64,000 bases of DNA, taken from contig NZ_SDZL01000007.1 of the NCBI RefSeq assembly GCF_004210735.1, forward strand, positions 1 to 64,000. Direction: 5' to 3'. Positions within the stretch are counted from its first letter, which is position 1. Every line of letters starts with the position of its first letter. The stretch is from Brevundimonas sp. Its GTDB lineage: Bacteria > Pseudomonadota > Alphaproteobacteria > Caulobacterales > Caulobacteraceae. A program made the translations under genes and the position numbers. The notes beneath the pieces were generated by a model, which ran no database searches, had not been told where the DNA came from, and saw only the letters and a program-made list of their open reading frames with translations. This document shows positions 1 to 9,157 of this stretch, piece after piece.

Positions 1-170
1 TTCACTTCCCAGTTCCAGTTCGCGCCGGTCGTGGACGATTCCGCATTGATGTCGTCGATGACGTGGTAACCCGCGTCAATCGCGCCATACCAGCCGTCCG
101 GCTCCGCCGACGCAGCACCGGCTGCGAACAGCCCCGCCGCGGCGACACTGGCAAGAAGTTTGATCTTCAT
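1..170 (-). CDS. OmpA-like outer membrane protein, N-terminal fragment
   Basis: Only the first 56 or so codons are in the window; the gene runs off the left edge. The start is fixed by a GAGGAC ribosome binding site a few bases upstream of the ATG. The protein opens with a typical Sec signal peptide (MKIKLLASVAAAG, cleavage expected after the AGAASA stretch near residue 22), then EPDGWYGAIDAGYH, which resembles the first beta strand of OmpA-type porin-like proteins of Caulobacterales. The family anchors the outer membrane to peptidoglycan through a C-terminal domain that cannot be seen here, so OmpA membership is inferred from the leader and first strand alone. Confidence 0.6.
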   Translation of the reverse strand, partial: MKIKLLASVAAAGLFAAGAASAEPDGWYGAIDAGYHVIDDINAESSTTGANWNWEV

Positions 171-361
171 TGGTGTCCTCACACTCATGTTATTCCTACG
201 GCGACGCTTACACGGCGCGCTCCAGCCCCGAACGACCTATTCGTCGCATCGTTCCGAAACCAGGCGCGGATTATGGCGACTGTGGCGCCGTTTCAACACA
301 TTGCGAGGTTGGCGGGGCGGCTTCGCCCTGCAAGATTTCGTCGATGAAAATGGAGACTGAC

Positions 362-1270
362 ATGAGACTGAGCTTTGACAACCGCGTCGCCATCGTCACC
401 GGGGCCGGCGGCGGCCTGGGCCGGGAACATGCCCTGGCTCTGGCGGCTCGGGGCGCGAAGGTGGTGGTCAACGATCTGGGCGGCGCCCGTGACGGCTCGG
501 GCGGATCAGCGACGGCGGCCGAGGCTGTGGTGGCCGAAATCGTGGCGGCCGGTGGCGAAGCGATGGCCAATGCGGCCTCGGTCACCGACCCCGCCGCTGT
601 CGAGGCCATGGTCGCGGACGTCATGGCGCGCTGGGGTCGGGTCGACATCCTGGTGAACAACGCCGGCGTCCTGCGCGACAAGACCTTCGCCAAGATGACG
701 TTGGAGGATTTCCGCTTCGTCGTGGACGTGCACCTGATGGGCGCGGTCAACTGCACCAAGGCGGTGTGGGAGATCATGCGCGCCCAGAATTATGGCCGCA
801 TCGTCATGACCACGTCGTCATCGGGCCTGTACGGCAATTTCGGCCAGTCGAACTATGGCGCGGCCAAGATGGCGCTGGTGGGATTGATGCAGACCCTGTC
901 GATCGAGGGGGCCAAGAACGACATCCGGGTCAACTGCCTGGCCCCCACCGCCCATACGCGGATGACCGAGGATCTGGGCGCCGCCCTGCCGCTGGAAGCG
1001 CTGGGGCCTGAACTGGTGACGCCGGGCCTGCTGCACCTGGTCAGCCAGGATGCGCCGACGCGGGCGATCCTGGCCGCCGGGGCGGGCGGATTCGAGCGGG
1101 TCTATGTGACCCTGACCCAGGGCGCCTTCATCACCGGCGCAGACGCGCCCGAGCAGGTGGCCGCGCGCTTTGACGAAATCTCGGACCGCGCCGGCGAGAT
1201 CGTGCCGGAGATGGGCGCCGCCCAAGGCATGATCGAACTGACCAAGGCGAAAGCTGCGCTTTCTTCCTAG
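362..1270 (+). CDS. Short-chain dehydrogenase, MFE-2/3-hydroxyacyl-CoA dehydrogenase type
   Basis: A 302-residue SDR. The Rossmann glycine motif TGAGGGLG is at residues 13-20, NNAG at 99-102, the catalytic serine cluster at 152-154, and YGAAK at 165-169 (Tyr165, Lys169). The set is complete, so the enzyme should be active with NAD(P). The sequence is closest in style to the (3R)-hydroxyacyl-CoA dehydrogenase domain of multifunctional enzyme type 2, including the insert after VVNDLGG. The start at 362 has GGAG ten bases upstream; the longer open frame upstream carries no signal. A thiolase gene follows on the same strand, which supports a role in beta-oxidation or acyl-CoA metabolism. The exact substrate is not shown by the sequence. 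Confidence 0.85.
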   Translation: MRLSFDNRVAIVTGAGGGLGREHALALAARGAKVVVNDLGGARDGSGGSATAAEAVVAEIVAAGGEAMANAASVTDPAAVEAMVADVMARWGRVDILVNNAGVLRDKTFAKMTLEDFRFVVDVHLMGAVNCTKAVWEIMRAQNYGRIVMTTSSSGLYGNFGQSNYGAAKMALVGLMQTLSIEGAKNDIRVNCLAPTAHTRMTEDLGAALPLEALGPELVTPGLLHLVSQDAPTRAILAAGAGGFERVYVTLTQGAFITGADAPEQVAARFDEISDRAGEIVPEMGAAQGMIELTKAKAALSS

Positions 1271-1448
1271 GAGCCTATGCGCGCGACGCGGTCGCTCGCG
1301 GCTTGAGGCTATCTAGCGTCAACATCAGATATCCCGGCGCCTTGCGTTGACCTCGCGTGAGGCGCCTAACTTGGCTCAGGCAGGAAACCCGCGCTCAAGC
1401 AGCAAGCCGCCGCGCGGCGAGCGATAGCGCACTTATAAGGAAGCTCAG

Positions 1449-2651
1449 ATGCGTGAAGCCGTCATCGTCTCCACCGCCCGCACCCCGATCGGCCGGGCCT
1501 ATCGCGGGGCGTTCAACGACACCCAGGCGCAACAGCTCGGCGCCCATGCGGTGAAGCATGCGGTCCAGCGCGCAGGCGTCGATCCGGCCGAGGTCGAGGA
1601 CGTGGTCCTGGGCGCGGCCCTGCAGCAGGGCGCGACCGGCACGAACGTCGCGCGCCAGGTCGCCCTGGCGGCGGGCCTGCCCTCGACCGTCCCGGGCATG
1701 AGCCTGGACCGCCAGTGCGCGTCGGGCCTGATGGGGATCGCCACGGCGGCCAAGCAGGTGGTGTTCGACCAGCAGAAGATGGCCGTCGGCGGCGGGCTGG
1801 AGTCGATCTCGCTGGTCCAGAACCAGCACATGAACCTGTACCGTATGAAAGACGAGGCGCTGCTGAAGCTGTCGCCCCACATCTATATGTCGATGCTGGA
1901 GACGGCCGAGGTCGTCGCCGCCCGCTACGGGATCAGCCGCGACGCCCAGGACGAGTACGCCCTGCAGTCCCAGCAGCGCACCGCCCAGGCCCAGGCCGAA
2001 GGCCGCTTTGACGCCGAGATCGTGCCGATGACCACCAGCATGCTGGTGATGGACAAGGCGACTGGCCAGACCTCGTCGAAGGAAGTGACCCTGTCAAAGG
2101 ACGAAGGCAACCGGCCCGAGACGACGCTGGAAGGGCTGCAATCGCTGAAGCCGGTGTTCGGCGGCGGCGAGGAAATCGAGCAGGGCCGGTTCATCACGGC
2201 GGGCAACGCGTCACAGCTGTCGGACGGCGCTTCGGCCTGCGTCATCATGGAGGCGGGCGAGGCGGTGAAGCGCAACCTGCAACCGCTTGGCGCCTATCGC
2301 GGCATGGCGGTGGCGGGCTGCGAGCCGGACGAGATGGGCATCGGCCCGGTGTTCGCCGTGCCCCAGCTGCTGAAGCGCCATGGCCTGACCGTCGATGACA
2401 TCGGCATCTGGGAGCTGAACGAGGCCTTCGCCGTGCAGGTGCTGTACTGCCGCGACAAGCTGGGCATTCCCAACGACCGGCTGAATGTGTCAGGCGGCGC
2501 CATCTCGATCGGCCATCCCTACGGCATGTCGGGCGCCCGGATGACCGGTCATGTGCTGATCGAAGGCAAGCGGCGCGGCGCCAAATACGGCGTCGTCACC
2601 ATGTGCGTCGGCGGCGGGATGGGCGCAGCGGGCCTGTTCGAAATCTACTGA
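1449..2651 (+). CDS. Thiolase family protein (acetyl-CoA acyl/acetyltransferase)
   Basis: A full-length 400-residue thiolase, the usual length for the family. The acyl-accepting cysteine is Cys90 in DRQCASGL; the C-terminal active-site pair is His356 in [10 protein letters not shown] and Cys386 in MCVGGGMGA. The enzyme would cleave 3-ketoacyl-CoA or condense acetyl-CoA units in the cytosol. A weak AAGGAAG ribosome binding site lies before the ATG. The gene stands 178 bases after the dehydrogenase on the same strand, so the two may be co-transcribed or separately promoted. It cannot be told from sequence whether it is a degradative (FadA-like) or biosynthetic (PhaA-like) thiolase. Confidence 0.9.
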   Translation: MREAVIVSTARTPIGRAYRGAFNDTQAQQLGAHAVKHAVQRAGVDPAEVEDVVLGAALQQGATGTNVARQVALAAGLPSTVPGMSLDRQCASGLMGIATAAKQVVFDQQKMAVGGGLESISLVQNQHMNLYRMKDEALLKLSPHIYMSMLETAEVVAARYGISRDAQDEYALQSQQRTAQAQAEGRFDAEIVPMTTSMLVMDKATGQTSSKEVTLSKDEGNRPETTLEGLQSLKPVFGGGEEIEQGRFITAGNASQLSDGASACVIMEAGEAVKRNLQPLGAYRGMAVAGCEPDEMGIGPVFAVPQLLKRHGLTVDDIGIWELNEAFAVQVLYCRDKLGIPNDRLNVSGGAISIGHPYGMSGARMTGHVLIEGKRRGAKYGVVTMCVGGGMGAAGLFEIY

Positions 2652-2654
2652 GTC

Positions 2655-3659
2655 TTAACTGACGCCATAATGCGCACGGTACCAGGCCACGAAGGCGGCG
2701 ACGCCTTCGTGGACCGAGGTGCCGGGCGTATAGCCGGTCAGCGCCGTCAGCAAGTCGACGCTGGCGAAGGTGGCGGGAACGTCGCCCGCCTGCATCGGCA
2801 TCATGTTCAGCGTCGCTTCACGACCCAGCGCCCCTTCCATCTCGCGGATGAAGTCCATCAGATTGACCGGCTCGCCCCGGCCGATGTTGACCGCGCGCCA
2901 GGGCGCGGCCGGGCTGAGGGAATCCATCGGCCCGACCGGCGACCCCTTGACCGGCGGAACCGTCAGCAGACGGACGATCCCCTCGACCAGATCATCGACG
3001 TAGGTGAAGTCCCGCTTCATGTCGCCGCCGTTATAGACGTCGATGGGCCGCCCCTTCAGCGTCGCATCGACGAATTTGAACAGCGCCATGTCCGGCCGCC
3101 CCCACGGCCCATAGACCGTGAAGAAGCGGAACATGGTCGTCGGGATGTCCCACAGATGGCTGTAGGAGTGGGTCATCAGCTCCGTCGCCTTCTTGGTCGC
3201 AGCATAGAAGGTCATCGGGTGGTCGGCGCGGTCCGTCTCGCAGAACGGCATGACGGTGTTGGCGCCGTAGACCGAACTGGTGGACGCGCCCAGGAAGTGA
3301 CCGACCTGATATTTGCGGGCCAGCTCCATCACATTGAAGGTGCCGACCAGGTTGGAGTCCACATAGGTTTCCGGGTGTTCCAGACTGTAGCGGACGCCCG
3401 CCTGGGCCGCGAGGTGGATGATCGCCTCGGGCCGGGCCTGTTCCGCCACCGTTTCCAGAGCGGCACGGTCTTCAAGCATGACGATGTGTTCGGAAAAACC
3501 GTTGTGCCGCTTCAGCAGGTCATGCCGCGCAGTCTTCAGGGCCACGTCGTAATAGGCCGTCATGCCATCGACGCCGAACACCTCGTGCCCGTCGGCGATC
3601 AGCCGCCGCGCCAGGTGAAAGCCGATGAAACCGGCCGAACCGGTCAGCAGAATGCGCAT
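2655..3659 (-). CDS. NAD-dependent epimerase, UDP-glucuronate 4-epimerase-like
   Basis: A 334-residue extended SDR. The NAD-binding motif GSAGFIG is at residues 7-13, the STSSVYG serine segment near 126-132, and YAATK at 152-156 provides Tyr152 and Lys156. The segment [15 protein letters not shown] is typical of UDP-glucuronate 4-epimerases (LspL/Cap1J type), which make UDP-galacturonate for capsule, LPS or exopolysaccharide. It ends four bases from the thiolase stop in convergent orientation. Next upstream on the same strand is a nucleotide-sugar gene, fitting a surface polysaccharide role. Substrate preference within the epimerase family is inferred. Confidence 0.85.
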   Translation of the reverse strand: MRILLTGSAGFIGFHLARRLIADGHEVFGVDGMTAYYDVALKTARHDLLKRHNGFSEHIVMLEDRAALETVAEQARPEAIIHLAAQAGVRYSLEHPETYVDSNLVGTFNVMELARKYQVGHFLGASTSSVYGANTVMPFCETDRADHPMTFYAATKKATELMTHSYSHLWDIPTTMFRFFTVYGPWGRPDMALFKFVDATLKGRPIDVYNGGDMKRDFTYVDDLVEGIVRLLTVPPVKGSPVGPMDSLSPAAPWRAVNIGRGEPVNLMDFIREMEGALGREATLNMMPMQAGDVPATFASVDLLTALTGYTPGTSVHEGVAAFVAWYRAHYGVS

Positions 3660-3717
3660 GATGTATCCCCCGTCACCGGCCCCATGTCAGGCGAACGCCG
3701 GTCTGGCAAGAGAGGCG

Positions 3718-5934
3718 TCACCCCAGCGACAGGTCGCAATCCGCCAGTTCCGGCAGAACTTTCGCACTGACCGCCAGCTGATCGTAGGCCGACATGATGT
3801 GGTAGAAAGAGCTGGCGGGCGCCGCCTCCTCGACGAAACGTCGGTCGCCGGCCAGACGATCCCACCACAGGCCGTTGGGCAGCAGATAGGATTGCAGGGC
3901 GGCCAGTGCGTCGGCGGCGTCGGCGATGTAGGCGGCGCGCGCCGTCCCTTCGGCCGTTTCCGCCAGCAGAAGCGCGGCCTTCAGCCATTCGCCCTGCGGC
4001 CACAGGCGCGCCGAGCCGCTGCGGACGGACATGTCGTCCCGCAAGGCGTCAATCGCCACGCCCCGGATGGCGTCCACCCCCTTGCGACCGACCTCATAGA
4101 GGCGCCGCGCCGCATCAATCGCATCAGCATTCTGGCGTCGAACACCCCATCGCGTCAGCAGCCAGGCCCATTCGAACTGATGTCCCGGCTCGACCAGGCG
4201 CCCCTCCTCGCCCGGCTGCGGCGTCCAGTTCTCGGAGAAGAACTCGCGCAGCGCGCCGCTTTCGGGTGCGATGAAATGAGCCATGGCCAGTCCGGCGATC
4301 TCGTCTGCGATGGCGCGCCATTCCGGATTCGGGTCCAGATCCTCCCAGGCCAGAACCGCTTCCAGCAGGTGCATCTGGGCGTTCGCCTGATAGGGCTGGT
4401 CGCCCGCCTCGGGCCAACCGCCGAACGGCAGGCGTTCGCGCATCAGCGCGTCGCGCAAGGCCAGGGCGCGACGACGCGCCTCGTCCGCCTCGACCCCGGC
4501 TTCGACGGCAGCGGCCAGGGAGAACAGAACGAAGGACTGATCGTACAGGGTGGCGGTGTCGTCCAGCGTGTGACCGTTGTCATCCACCAAGGTGCGGTAA
4601 CGCCCGTCATCGCGCGAATTCGTCTGCCAGAACCGGCGCAAGCCCCGTGTCACCGTATCTCGCCACGGCCCGCGCCAGCCCAGCAAGCCCGCGCGGCAAT
4701 AGACCTGGACCTGGCGCGCCTGCACCCGCGTGCGCCGGGGAAGGTCCACACGACGGCCGTTCTGGCGCATCCGATCGACGAAGGCGCCGTCCGGCTCGAC
4801 GCCCAGGGTGCACCATAGCGGCAGGGCCGTGGTGCGCATCCAGGTCGAAAAACTCGCGGCGCAATGGTCAAAAGCTTCCCGCGCGCCCGAGCCGAGACCG
4901 AAGTGAGTGGGGTGTTCGGCGCGGATGCGCTCGACCAGGCCTTTCACCTCCTGCGCGCGATCCAGGTCGCAGACCAGGACGGCGTCTTTTTCCGCGATGA
5001 TCGCCAGGTTGGACACGCCGGCCGTGGCGACCAGTATGCCCTCGGACGCCCGCACCAGACATTGGTCGCCTTCTGATCCGATCCAGGTCCCGGCGGCCCC
5101 GGAGCCGGTCGCCGCCACCGCGTCCCAGGCGCCCAGGTCCGACCAGGCGAAGCCGACCGGCAGCACCCAGGCCTTGGCCGTGCGTTCCATGACGGCGTGG
5201 TCGATGGAGATGCGGGGCGCGGTGGCGAAGACCGGAGCCAGTTCGATCACTCCGCCTTGTTCCGGCGCCAGGGATGCGGTCGCGGCGTGTGCCACATCGG
5301 GCGCATAGGTCGCCAGTTCTTCCAACAGGGTGGCCGCCGGGACGATGAAATTGCCGCTGTTCCACAGGTAGCCCTGGGCGAGATAGGCCGTCGCGGTTTC
5401 GCGGTTGGGCTTCTCGACGAAAGCCGCGACGGGCGCCAGGCCCTGACCCTCGGCGCGGATATAGCCATACGCCGAGGACGGCTCCGTCGGCCGGACGCCC
5501 AGGGTGACGACGAAGCCTTCCTTGGCCTTGGACGCCGCCGCGCGGACCGCGTCGCGGAAGCCGTCGCCTTCCGGCAGATGATGGTCAGACGCCACATAGA
5601 CCACCACCCCGGCAGGGTCGGTACGGGCCACATAGGCGGCGGCGGCGGCCATGGCGGCCGCGGAATCCCGCGCCTCGGGCTCCAGCAGGATGATCGCGTC
5701 GCGGCCCAGTTCCTGAAGCTGGGCTTCGGCCCAGTGGCGATAGGCGGCGCCGGTCACGACGATGACCCTGCCCGCCTCGCCCGCCAGGGGCGCGACCCGT
5801 TCGACCGCGTCCTGAAACAGCGACCGCCCGCCCTCAAGACCAAGGAACTGCTTGGGCCGATCCGCGCGCGACGCCGGCCACAGGCGGGTGCCCGAGCCGC
5901 CGCACATGATGACGGGGTAGAGAGGTTGGCTCAT
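3718..5934 (-). CDS. Mannose-1-phosphate guanylyltransferase fused to AGE-family isomerase
   Basis: A 738-residue two-domain protein. Residues 1 to about 345 form a mannose-1-phosphate guanylyltransferase: the nucleotide-binding signature MCGGSGTRLWPASRADRPKQ is near the start, followed by VEKP, WNSGNFIV, SIDHAVMERT and WSDLGAWDAV, all in family order. The remaining ~390 residues look like an N-acylglucosamine 2-epimerase/mannose isomerase alpha-barrel (RVQARQVQVYCRAG, then GHQFEWAWLL with a likely catalytic His). In classical ManC/AlgA the isomerase partner is a cupin; here an AGE barrel takes that place. The product is predicted to supply GDP-mannose. The ATG at 5934 has GGAAGGA five bases upstream; a longer frame would start at a TTG inside that site. 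Confidence 0.85.
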   Translation of the reverse strand: MSQPLYPVIMCGGSGTRLWPASRADRPKQFLGLEGGRSLFQDAVERVAPLAGEAGRVIVVTGAAYRHWAEAQLQELGRDAIILLEPEARDSAAAMAAAAAYVARTDPAGVVVYVASDHHLPEGDGFRDAVRAAASKAKEGFVVTLGVRPTEPSSAYGYIRAEGQGLAPVAAFVEKPNRETATAYLAQGYLWNSGNFIVPAATLLEELATYAPDVAHAATASLAPEQGGVIELAPVFATAPRISIDHAVMERTAKAWVLPVGFAWSDLGAWDAVAATGSGAAGTWIGSEGDQCLVRASEGILVATAGVSNLAIIAEKDAVLVCDLDRAQEVKGLVERIRAEHPTHFGLGSGAREAFDHCAASFSTWMRTTALPLWCTLGVEPDGAFVDRMRQNGRRVDLPRRTRVQARQVQVYCRAGLLGWRGPWRDTVTRGLRRFWQTNSRDDGRYRTLVDDNGHTLDDTATLYDQSFVLFSLAAAVEAGVEADEARRRALALRDALMRERLPFGGWPEAGDQPYQANAQMHLLEAVLAWEDLDPNPEWRAIADEIAGLAMAHFIAPESGALREFFSENWTPQPGEEGRLVEPGHQFEWAWLLTRWGVRRQNADAIDAARRLYEVGRKGVDAIRGVAIDALRDDMSVRSGSARLWPQGEWLKAALLLAETAEGTARAAYIADAADALAALQSYLLPNGLWWDRLAGDRRFVEEAAPASSFYHIMSAYDQLAVSAKVLPELADCDLSLG

Positions 5935-5999
5935 GCAGTCCTTCCGCAAAGCACGGCAGAGCTATTGCCTAGCCTGTCGCACGCCCCGCTGTCGACCGT

Positions 6000-7376
6000 T
6001 CAGCGTTTCGCGGTGAGGGCTGCGACAAAGTCGTCGCGCCAGATGGAGACGTCGGTGTCGCGCACGATCTGCATCAGGGCCTGCCAACGCTGGATACGCT
6101 CTTCCAGCGGCATGATCAGGGCGGTCTTGATGGCTTCGGACAGTTCCTCGCGGCTGAACGGATTGACCAGCAGGGCCTCGCGCATCTGTTCGGCGGCGCC
6201 GGCGAAGCGGGACAGGATCAGCACGCCCGGGTCGTCGGGGTTCTGGGCCGCGACATATTCCTTGGCCACCAGATTCATGCCGTCGCGCAGGGGCGTGACC
6301 AGGCCGACCCGCGCCGCGCGATAAATCCCCGCCAACTGATCGCGGCGATAGGTGCGGTTCAGATAGCGGATCGGCTGCCAGTCCATGTCGGCGTAGGCGC
6401 CGTTGATGCGGCCGGCCAGCGCCTCCAGCCGGACGCGGATGTCCTGATAGGTGTCGACCTCGTCGCGCGAGATCGGGGTGACCTGCAGCAGGAAGACCTC
6501 GCCGCGCATGTCGCGGTTGTCGTGCAGGAACTGCTCATAGCCCAGCAGTCGCTGTTCCAGCCCTTTGGAGTAGTCCAGCCGATCGACCCCGACCAGCATG
6601 GCGCGGAAGGCCGAGGACGCGGCCATCCGGTCATAGGTGCGGGCCCCCAGCGTCGAATTGCGGGCGTCGAGGAAGCCCTGAACATCGATGCCGATGGGAA
6701 ACACGCCGCCCTGAAGCGTCTTGCCGAACGCGTCCAGACCGTCGTTGCCCGACGGCTTTCCACCCGCTTCGGAGATCACATAGTCGCGGAACAGGTCGAA
6801 CCATTCGCGGGTGTGGAAGCCGACCAGGTCGTAGTCGAACATCGATTCGACCAGCCGCCGATGATACGGCAGCGTCACCAGCAACTGCCGCGCCGGCCAC
6901 GGCGTATGCAGGAAGAAGCCGATCCGGTTCGTGATCCCAAGCCGCCGTAGATCCCGGGCCAGCGGAATCATGTGATAGTCGTGGATCCAGATGACGTCGT
7001 CCGGCTGGATCAGCGGGGCCAGGGTCTCGGCGAAGCGGGCGTTGGTCCGCTCGTAGCCTTCGCCGAACGACCGTTCATAGGCCGTCAGATCGACCCGGTG
7101 GTGGAACAGGGGCCACAGCGTCTTGTTGGCGTAGCCGTTGTAGTATTCCTCGACGTCCTGCTCTTCCAGATCGACCAGGGCGACGGTGACGCCGGCCCGG
7201 TCCTCGATCTTGGCCTCTGGGACAAAGGTCTCGGTCGTCTCGCCGGACCAGCCGAACCACAGGCCGTCGTATTTGCGCAGCGCCGCCGAAAGGGCCATGG
7301 CCAGTCCGCCGGCCGAGCCCGCCGCCGGATCCTTGGGCGCCGAGACGCGGTTCGAGACGACGATCAACCGGCTCAT
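6000..7376 (-). CDS. otsA: Trehalose-6-phosphate synthase
   Basis: A 458-residue GT20 glycosyltransferase that joins glucose from a nucleotide sugar to glucose-6-phosphate. The N-terminus MSRLIVVSNRVSAP followed by GGLA is the family hallmark; also visible are WIHDYHMIPL, GFFLHTPWP, VGVDRLDYSKGLEQR and the C-terminal LRDGMNLVAKEY with LSRFAGAAEQ. The length is right for the family. The start overlaps the stop of the upstream GH15 gene by four bases (ATGA), so translation is coupled. A longer frame to 7979 exists only because it runs through the neighbouring gene. Confidence 0.95.
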   Translation of the reverse strand: MSRLIVVSNRVSAPKDPAAGSAGGLAMALSAALRKYDGLWFGWSGETTETFVPEAKIEDRAGVTVALVDLEEQDVEEYYNGYANKTLWPLFHHRVDLTAYERSFGEGYERTNARFAETLAPLIQPDDVIWIHDYHMIPLARDLRRLGITNRIGFFLHTPWPARQLLVTLPYHRRLVESMFDYDLVGFHTREWFDLFRDYVISEAGGKPSGNDGLDAFGKTLQGGVFPIGIDVQGFLDARNSTLGARTYDRMAASSAFRAMLVGVDRLDYSKGLEQRLLGYEQFLHDNRDMRGEVFLLQVTPISRDEVDTYQDIRVRLEALAGRINGAYADMDWQPIRYLNRTYRRDQLAGIYRAARVGLVTPLRDGMNLVAKEYVAAQNPDDPGVLILSRFAGAAEQMREALLVNPFSREELSEAIKTALIMPLEERIQRWQALMQIVRDTDVSIWRDDFVAALTAKR

Positions 7377-9157
7377 CGCGCGTCCGTCCACGACCGGCTG
7401 AGCAGGACGGCGCAGTTGATGATGCCGACCAGGGAATAGGTCTGGGGGTAGTTGCCCCACAGTTCGCCGTTCTCGATGGCGATGTCCTCGCTGAGCAGGC
7501 CGGCGTAGGTGCGGCGGGCCAGCATGTCCTCGAACACCTTGCGCGCCTCTTCGGTGCGGCCGTTCAGGTGCAGCGCCTCGATGTACCAGAAGGTGCAGAA
7601 GTTGAAGGCGGTCTCGGGCTCGCCGAAGTCGTCGGGGTGGGCGTAGCGGAACAGGTATTCGCCGCGCTTCAGTTCCTTTTCCACCGCCTCGAAGGTGCGG
7701 ACCTGTCGCGGATCGCGCACGTCGAGGAAGCCCAGGTCGGTCATCTGCAGCAGCGAGGCGTCCAGTTCCGTCCCGCCGAAGCTGGCGGCGAAGCGGCCCT
7801 CGTCCGGCAGATAGGCCTCGGCCTCGATGCGCTCGTGGATGATGCGGGCGCGGTCGGCCCAGACCTCGGCCCGCTCGTTCAGGCCCAGGTGACGCGCCGC
7901 CCTGGCCAGCCGGTCGCAGGCGGCCCAGCACATGACCGAGGAATAGGTGTGCACCCGGGCGATGGTGCGGAACTCCCACAGGCCTGCGTCCGGCTGGTCG
8001 TGCATGGCGAAGGCGCGCTCGCCGACCTTTTCCAGCGCGTGATAGTCGTCGATCGAGCCGGGCCGCAGCAGGCGCTGGTCGAAGAAGGACTGCACCAGCG
8101 GCAGGACGATCTGGCCATAGACATCGTGCTGAAGGTGCTCGTGCGCCTGATTGCCGACGCGCACGGGCTTCATACCGCGATAACCCTCAACCGTCTCGAC
8201 GATCCGCTCGCTGATCGCCGGTTCCAGACCCACGCCGTACAGGGGCTGGACGTGGCCGCCCTTGGACGCGTCGACCAGGTTGCGCAGATAGACCAGATAG
8301 TTTTCCAGGATATCGACCACACCCAGCCGGTTCAGCGCCCGCACCGTGTAATAGGCGTCGCGAATCCAGCAGTAGCGATAGTCCCAGTTGCGGCCGCTGC
8401 CGGGGAACTCGGGCACCGAGGTGGTCATGGCGGCGACGATGGCGCCGGTCTCCTCGTGCACGCACAGCTTCAGGGTGATGGCGGCACGGATCACCGCCTC
8501 CTGCCAGTCCAGCGGCAGGTACAGGGTGCGAACCCATTCCTTCCAATAGGCGATGGTCCGGTCCAGCGTGGCCGAGACGCCGGCGCGGACCTCCTGATCG
8601 TAGCCCTCGTCCGGGCCCAGGAAGAAGGCGAGTTCATTCTCCAGCCGGAAGGTGCGCTCATCCATCACATGCGAGACCGGGCAGTTGGTCGTCAGCCGCA
8701 TGGTGATGTCGGTGCACAGATAGCGGATGTGGTTCGAGCCCGAGGTCTGCTCGGCCCGCCGCGCGCCCCACCCGGCCGAAGGCCGCAGCCGCACCGTGAT
8801 GCGCGGCACGCCGTGCAGCGGCCGCACGATCCGCGCGAAGGCCAGCGGGCGATAGGTCCGGGCATGTTTGATATGGCGCGGCGCGAAATCGAGAATCTCG
8901 ACCGAGGATCCGTCCTCGGCCGTCAGCACGGTGCGCAGGACCGGCGTGTTGCGGACATAGGCCTGATCGATGCGCTGCTGGCCCTCGATCTGGATGGACC
9001 AGAAGCCGTGTTCGGGGTCGCTCCCGTCCATCAGGGCGGAAAAGATCGGGTCGCCGTCGACGCGCGGCGCGCAGGCCCAGACGTAGCGGCCCTCACGGTC
9101 GATCAGGGCGCTGATGGCGCAGTTGCCGATGGGGGCGAGGTCCAGCGAGGGGGTCAT
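7373..9157 (-). CDS. Glycoside hydrolase family 15 protein (glucoamylase/trehalase-like)
   Basis: A 594-residue GH15 protein. It opens with LAPIGNCAISALIDREGRYVW, the typical start of the bacterial GH15 group, and has an N-terminal beta-sandwich of ~210 residues before the alpha/alpha barrel, where NWDYRYCWIRDAYY and, near the end, WGNYPQTYSLVGIINCA match the conserved barrel segments with candidate catalytic acids. Members include glucoamylases, glucodextranases and the mycobacterial trehalases. It lies between otsB and otsA with four-base ATGA overlaps on both sides, so all three are made from one coupled message; trehalose turnover is the simplest role but the substrate is inferred. Confidence 0.85.
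   Translation of the reverse strand: MTPSLDLAPIGNCAISALIDREGRYVWACAPRVDGDPIFSALMDGSDPEHGFWSIQIEGQQRIDQAYVRNTPVLRTVLTAEDGSSVEILDFAPRHIKHARTYRPLAFARIVRPLHGVPRITVRLRPSAGWGARRAEQTSGSNHIRYLCTDITMRLTTNCPVSHVMDERTFRLENELAFFLGPDEGYDQEVRAGVSATLDRTIAYWKEWVRTLYLPLDWQEAVIRAAITLKLCVHEETGAIVAAMTTSVPEFPGSGRNWDYRYCWIRDAYYTVRALNRLGVVDILENYLVYLRNLVDASKGGHVQPLYGVGLEPAISERIVETVEGYRGMKPVRVGNQAHEHLQHDVYGQIVLPLVQSFFDQRLLRPGSIDDYHALEKVGERAFAMHDQPDAGLWEFRTIARVHTYSSVMCWAACDRLARAARHLGLNERAEVWADRARIIHERIEAEAYLPDEGRFAASFGGTELDASLLQMTDLGFLDVRDPRQVRTFEAVEKELKRGEYLFRYAHPDDFGEPETAFNFCTFWYIEALHLNGRTEEARKVFEDMLARRTYAGLLSEDIAIENGELWGNYPQTYSLVGIINCAVLLSRSWTDAR

Noticed and set aside
2670-3770. Plus-strand frame opposite the epimerase
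   Set aside because: Antisense to a gene with complete SDR motifs; its predicted protein is Arg/Gln/His-rich in the way of shadow frames.
7377-7979. N-terminal extension of otsA to 659 residues
   Set aside because: The extra 200 residues overlap GH15 in another frame; the ATG at 7376 with ATGA overlap gives the standard OtsA start.
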